Shown one piece after another: positions 61,940 through 64,000 of a stretch of 64,000 nt of DNA (positions within the stretch are counted from its first letter, which is position 1; every line of letters starts with the position of its first letter). Origin of the DNA: Desulfovibrionaceae bacterium (GTDB lineage Bacteria > Desulfobacterota > Desulfovibrionia > Desulfovibrionales > Desulfovibrionaceae); NCBI GenBank assembly GCA_022510785.1, contig JAFLSV010000001.1, positions 1 through 64,000 of the forward strand, written 5' to 3'. Under the pieces are notes generated by a model. It made no database searches and was not told the origin of the DNA. It worked only from the letters and a program-made list of their open reading frames with translations. A program made the translations under genes and the position numbers.

Positions 61940-62133
61940 GGCAAGCTCCTTGCGATCACTTGGCAAAAGAAAAGGAAGCGTCTATTAACAGGGGATGCCG
62001 ATACCGTTGCCGGCCCGCAAAGTGCGGATGCTCCGGGCCTTGCCGGCCAGGCAGGCGGGGCGGCTTTCCCTGCCAGACGGGGCTGGGATTTCTGTTTGAG
62101 TGAGGCCATATTTTTTCAAGGAGTCCAGCAATC

Positions 62134-63189
62134 ATGAGTTCGTCGCGTTCTCAAGCCTACACCGACGCCGGGGTGAATATCAATGCCGGCAATGAGCTGG
62201 TAAGCCGCATCAAGGCGTTGGTAGCCAGCACGCACACGCACGGCACACTGTCGGACATCGGCGGCTTCGGAGGCCTGTTCCGGCCTGATGTGAGCGGCAT
62301 GCAGGCCCCTGTGCTGGTGGCTTCCACAGACGGTGTGGGCACCAAACTCAAGCTGGCCGCCATGTTCAACAAGCACGATACCGTGGGCATTGACCTTGTG
62401 GCCATGAGCGTGAACGATATTTTGGTTCAAGGTGCGAAGCCATTGTTTTTTTTAGATTATTTTGCAACCGGCTCGCTGGATGTGGAGCAGGCTGTCGAGG
62501 TTGTCGGCGGCGTGGCCGAGGGCTGCCGGCGTGCGGGATGTACCCTGCTGGGCGGGGAAACGGCGGAAATGCCCGGCATGTACGCCCCGGGCGACTATGA
62601 TTTGGCGGGCTTTTGCGTGGGACTGGTCGACAACGCCCAAATCGTGGACGGCTCGGGCATCAGCGTGGGGGATGTGGTCATTGGTCTGGCCTCGTCGGGT
62701 ATTCATTCCAACGGGTACACCCTGGTGCGCAAATTGTTTGAGGCCAGCGGCGCGCGTCCCGGCGACATGGTTCCCGGCACGGATCGCAGCTTCCGGGATG
62801 TGCTTTTGGAACCCACGATTATCTATACCGATCTTTTGCGCTCGTTGCTGCGCGATCTGCATATCAAGGGCATGGTTCATATTACCGGCGGCGGTTTTTA
62901 CGACAATATCCCGCGTGTGCTGCCCCAGCCTGTGTGCGCCCGGATTCATTTCGGCTCGTGGGGCGTGCCGCCCGTGTTCTCGTGGCTGCGTGAGCAGGGC
63001 GGCCTGACCTGGCCCGAAATGCTCCAGATTTTCAACTGCGGCATTGGCTTTGTTCTTATTGTGGATCGCCCCACGGCCGATGAAATGATGGCCCGCCTGA
63101 AGCCTATGCAGGTGAATGCCTGGGAGATCGGCGTTATTGAACATCGCCGTGATGCGGAAAGCGAACAGGTTGAAATCGAATTTGAATAG
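62134..63189 (+). CDS. purM: Phosphoribosylformylglycinamidine cyclo-ligase
   Basis: The protein has 351 residues. AIR synthetase closes the imidazole ring in purine synthesis using ATP. Visible features are YTDAGVNINAGNELV, the dimer/nucleotide region ASTDGVGTKLKLA, DLVAMSVNDILVQGAKPLFFLDYFATG, GGETAEMPGMY and GLASSGIHSNGYTLVR, with ITGGGFYDNIPRVLP later. It has an AAGGAG ribosome-binding site and is followed by the DUF523 gene and cbiK on the same strand. No purine riboswitch was recognised in the upstream 190 bases. Confidence 0.97.
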   Translation: MSSSRSQAYTDAGVNINAGNELVSRIKALVASTHTHGTLSDIGGFGGLFRPDVSGMQAPVLVASTDGVGTKLKLAAMFNKHDTVGIDLVAMSVNDILVQGAKPLFFLDYFATGSLDVEQAVEVVGGVAEGCRRAGCTLLGGETAEMPGMYAPGDYDLAGFCVGLVDNAQIVDGSGISVGDVVIGLASSGIHSNGYTLVRKLFEASGARPGDMVPGTDRSFRDVLLEPTIIYTDLLRSLLRDLHIKGMVHITGGGFYDNIPRVLPQPVCARIHFGSWGVPPVFSWLREQGGLTWPEMLQIFNCGIGFVLIVDRPTADEMMARLKPMQVNAWEIGVIEHRRDAESEQVEIEFE

Positions 63190-63300
63190 GCCGGCCGCTT
63201 CGGCGGAATGTTCGCGCAATCCGGCGGCGGGAAAACGGGCGGCCCTGTTTTCCCGCCCCTGTGTTTCCGTCCTGTCCCGCCAGAGACAGAGGGTACCGAG

Positions 63301-63792
63301 GTGCAAGTCACCGGGAATACTGTGAAATATGTGGTCAGCGCATGTCTGGCGGGCATTGCCTGCCGCTATGATGGAGAAGCTCTCTCCCATCCCTTTGTCA
63401 TGGAGCTGGTGAACGGTGGCAAGGCGTTGCCGCTGTGCCCGGAACTTCTGGGCGGGCTTGGCGTGCCCCGCTGCCCGTGCGAACTGGTGAATGGGCGGGC
63501 ACGGAGCGCTGACGGCCGGGACTGCCACGCCGCCTACCAGGCGGGAGCGGCCGAAGCCTTGCGCCTGGCCCGGGCGGCGGGCTGCACCCATGCCGTGCTC
63601 AAGGCACGCTCACCTTCGTGCGGAGTGGGATGGGTGTATGACGGTACTTTTACGCATACCCGGGCCGGGGGAGACGGCGTGTTCGGCGGCCTGCTGCGAC
63701 AGGCGGGGTTTACCCTGATGACGGAAGAAGATGTGCCTTCCGGCGGCACAAGTTGCGCGGCCGGCCCGTCCCCGGGTGCGTCCGACCTATGA
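63301..63792 (+). CDS. DUF523 family protein
   Basis: The core matches the DUF523 family: VSACLAGIACRYDGEAL, PLCPELLGGLGVPRCPCEL, and KARSPSCGVGWVYDGTF, with several conserved cysteines that could bind metal or a cluster. The start is not certain. GTG at 63301 has AGAGGG at a good distance; a GTG at 63322 would give the family-typical start VKYVVSACL; the ATG at 63208 adds an unconvincing stretch. Length is 163 residues from 63301. Function is unknown. The stop overlaps the cbiK start (ATGA). Confidence 0.82.
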   Translation: MQVTGNTVKYVVSACLAGIACRYDGEALSHPFVMELVNGGKALPLCPELLGGLGVPRCPCELVNGRARSADGRDCHAAYQAGAAEALRLARAAGCTHAVLKARSPSCGVGWVYDGTFTHTRAGGDGVFGGLLRQAGFTLMTEEDVPSGGTSCAAGPSPGASDL

Positions 63793-64000
63793 AACACGGT
63801 ATACTGCTGGTTGCGTTCGGAGCGGGCAACGCATGCGGCGCTGCCACATTGCGCCATATGCAGGCGCTGACGGAGAAGCGCTTCCGCCTGCCGGTGCGCT
63901 GGGCTTTCACCTCCGGCACCATGCGCGAACGTCTGGCCGTGGCCCGCACCAAATCCGATTCCGTGCTCAAGGCCTTGCGCCGTATGCGTTACGAACGTTA
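63789..64000 (+). CDS. cbiK: Sirohydrochlorin cobaltochelatase CbiK, 5' part (cut by window edge)
   Basis: About 70 codons are present, starting MKHGILLVAFGAGNACGAATL and continuing with PVRWAFTSGTMRERLAVARTKSDSVLKALRRM, the N-terminal pattern of CbiK chelatases characterised in Desulfovibrio. The enzyme inserts cobalt into sirohydrochlorin in the anaerobic cobalamin pathway, or iron for sirohaem in some homologues. There is no signal peptide, which points to the cytoplasmic form. The ATG overlaps the DUF523 stop by four bases. The metal-binding histidines of the C-terminal half are outside the window. Confidence 0.85.
   Translation, partial: MKHGILLVAFGAGNACGAATLRHMQALTEKRFRLPVRWAFTSGTMRERLAVARTKSDSVLKALRRMRYER

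Noticed and set aside
61940..62133. Purine riboswitch upstream of purM
   Set aside because: No conserved purine-aptamer loop sequences were found; only a GC-rich hairpin is present.

Overview
The window is GC-rich bacterial DNA with the gene set of a sulfate/sulfite-reducing Desulfovibrionaceae-like bacterium. The pointers are a CbiK-type cobaltochelatase at the right edge, a pyruvate carboxylase / biotin ligase / PEP synthase cluster, a DHH-CBS-tRNA nucleotidyltransferase fusion, an AprA/AprB-like flavoprotein-ferredoxin pair and a TRAP transporter. This placement is inferred from gene content only.

Region 1 (1-21440) is a defence island. A P4-type tyrosine integrase sits against the 3' end of an intact tRNA-Arg(TCT) gene, so the right end of the island is visible; its left end lies outside the window. 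The cargo is a minus-strand type 1 BREX operon, brxA-brxB-brxC-pglX-pglZ-brxL, interrupted at two places. Between brxC and pglX lies an AAA15-type ATPase overlapping a small PD-(D/E)xK-like protein. Between pglX and pglZ lie a 1160-residue AT-rich protein with a Cap4/DUF4297-like nuclease head and no visible P-loop, a second copy of the last ~100 codons of pglX, and a 432-residue AT-rich protein with an Mrr-like D...QxK signature. The two pglX tails lie exactly 3900 bp apart, match at about 91% without gaps, and each ends in an ATGA overlap with an accessory gene. This looks like the scar of cassette exchange at the pglX 3' end. All genes run in one direction with tiny gaps or overlaps, from a plausible sigma-70 promoter upstream of brxA.

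Region 2 (21441-36000) is ordinary chromosome: tRNA-Arg, a DUF362/ferredoxin pair, a polar amino-acid ABC transporter, then a plus-strand run of folK, a YHS-domain membrane protein, xerD, the tRNA nucleotidyltransferase fusion, a HIT protein, LapA, mutS and a small lipoprotein.

Region 3 (36027-43800) is the most unusual chromosomal part. A full-length RtcR-like activator (CARF domain + AAA sigma-54 activator + HTH) has no RNA-repair genes beside it. Instead it diverges from a flavoprotein / 2x[4Fe-4S] ferredoxin / TRAP transporter operon. That operon has a good -24/-12 promoter and CAGATAA-type repeats at enhancer distance. An RNA-end or cyclic-nucleotide type sensor therefore appears to control uptake and redox metabolism of an unknown organic acid or sulfonate.

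Region 4 (43758-64000) holds a ZraP-like protein, a universal stress protein, PEP synthase, pyruvate carboxylase with its biotin ligase, a SPOR protein, argS, fabD, glpX, an Smr protein, cobO, a radical SAM AmrS-like enzyme, a small exported protein, purM, a DUF523 protein and the start of cbiK. No CRISPR array, rRNA or insertion sequence was seen.
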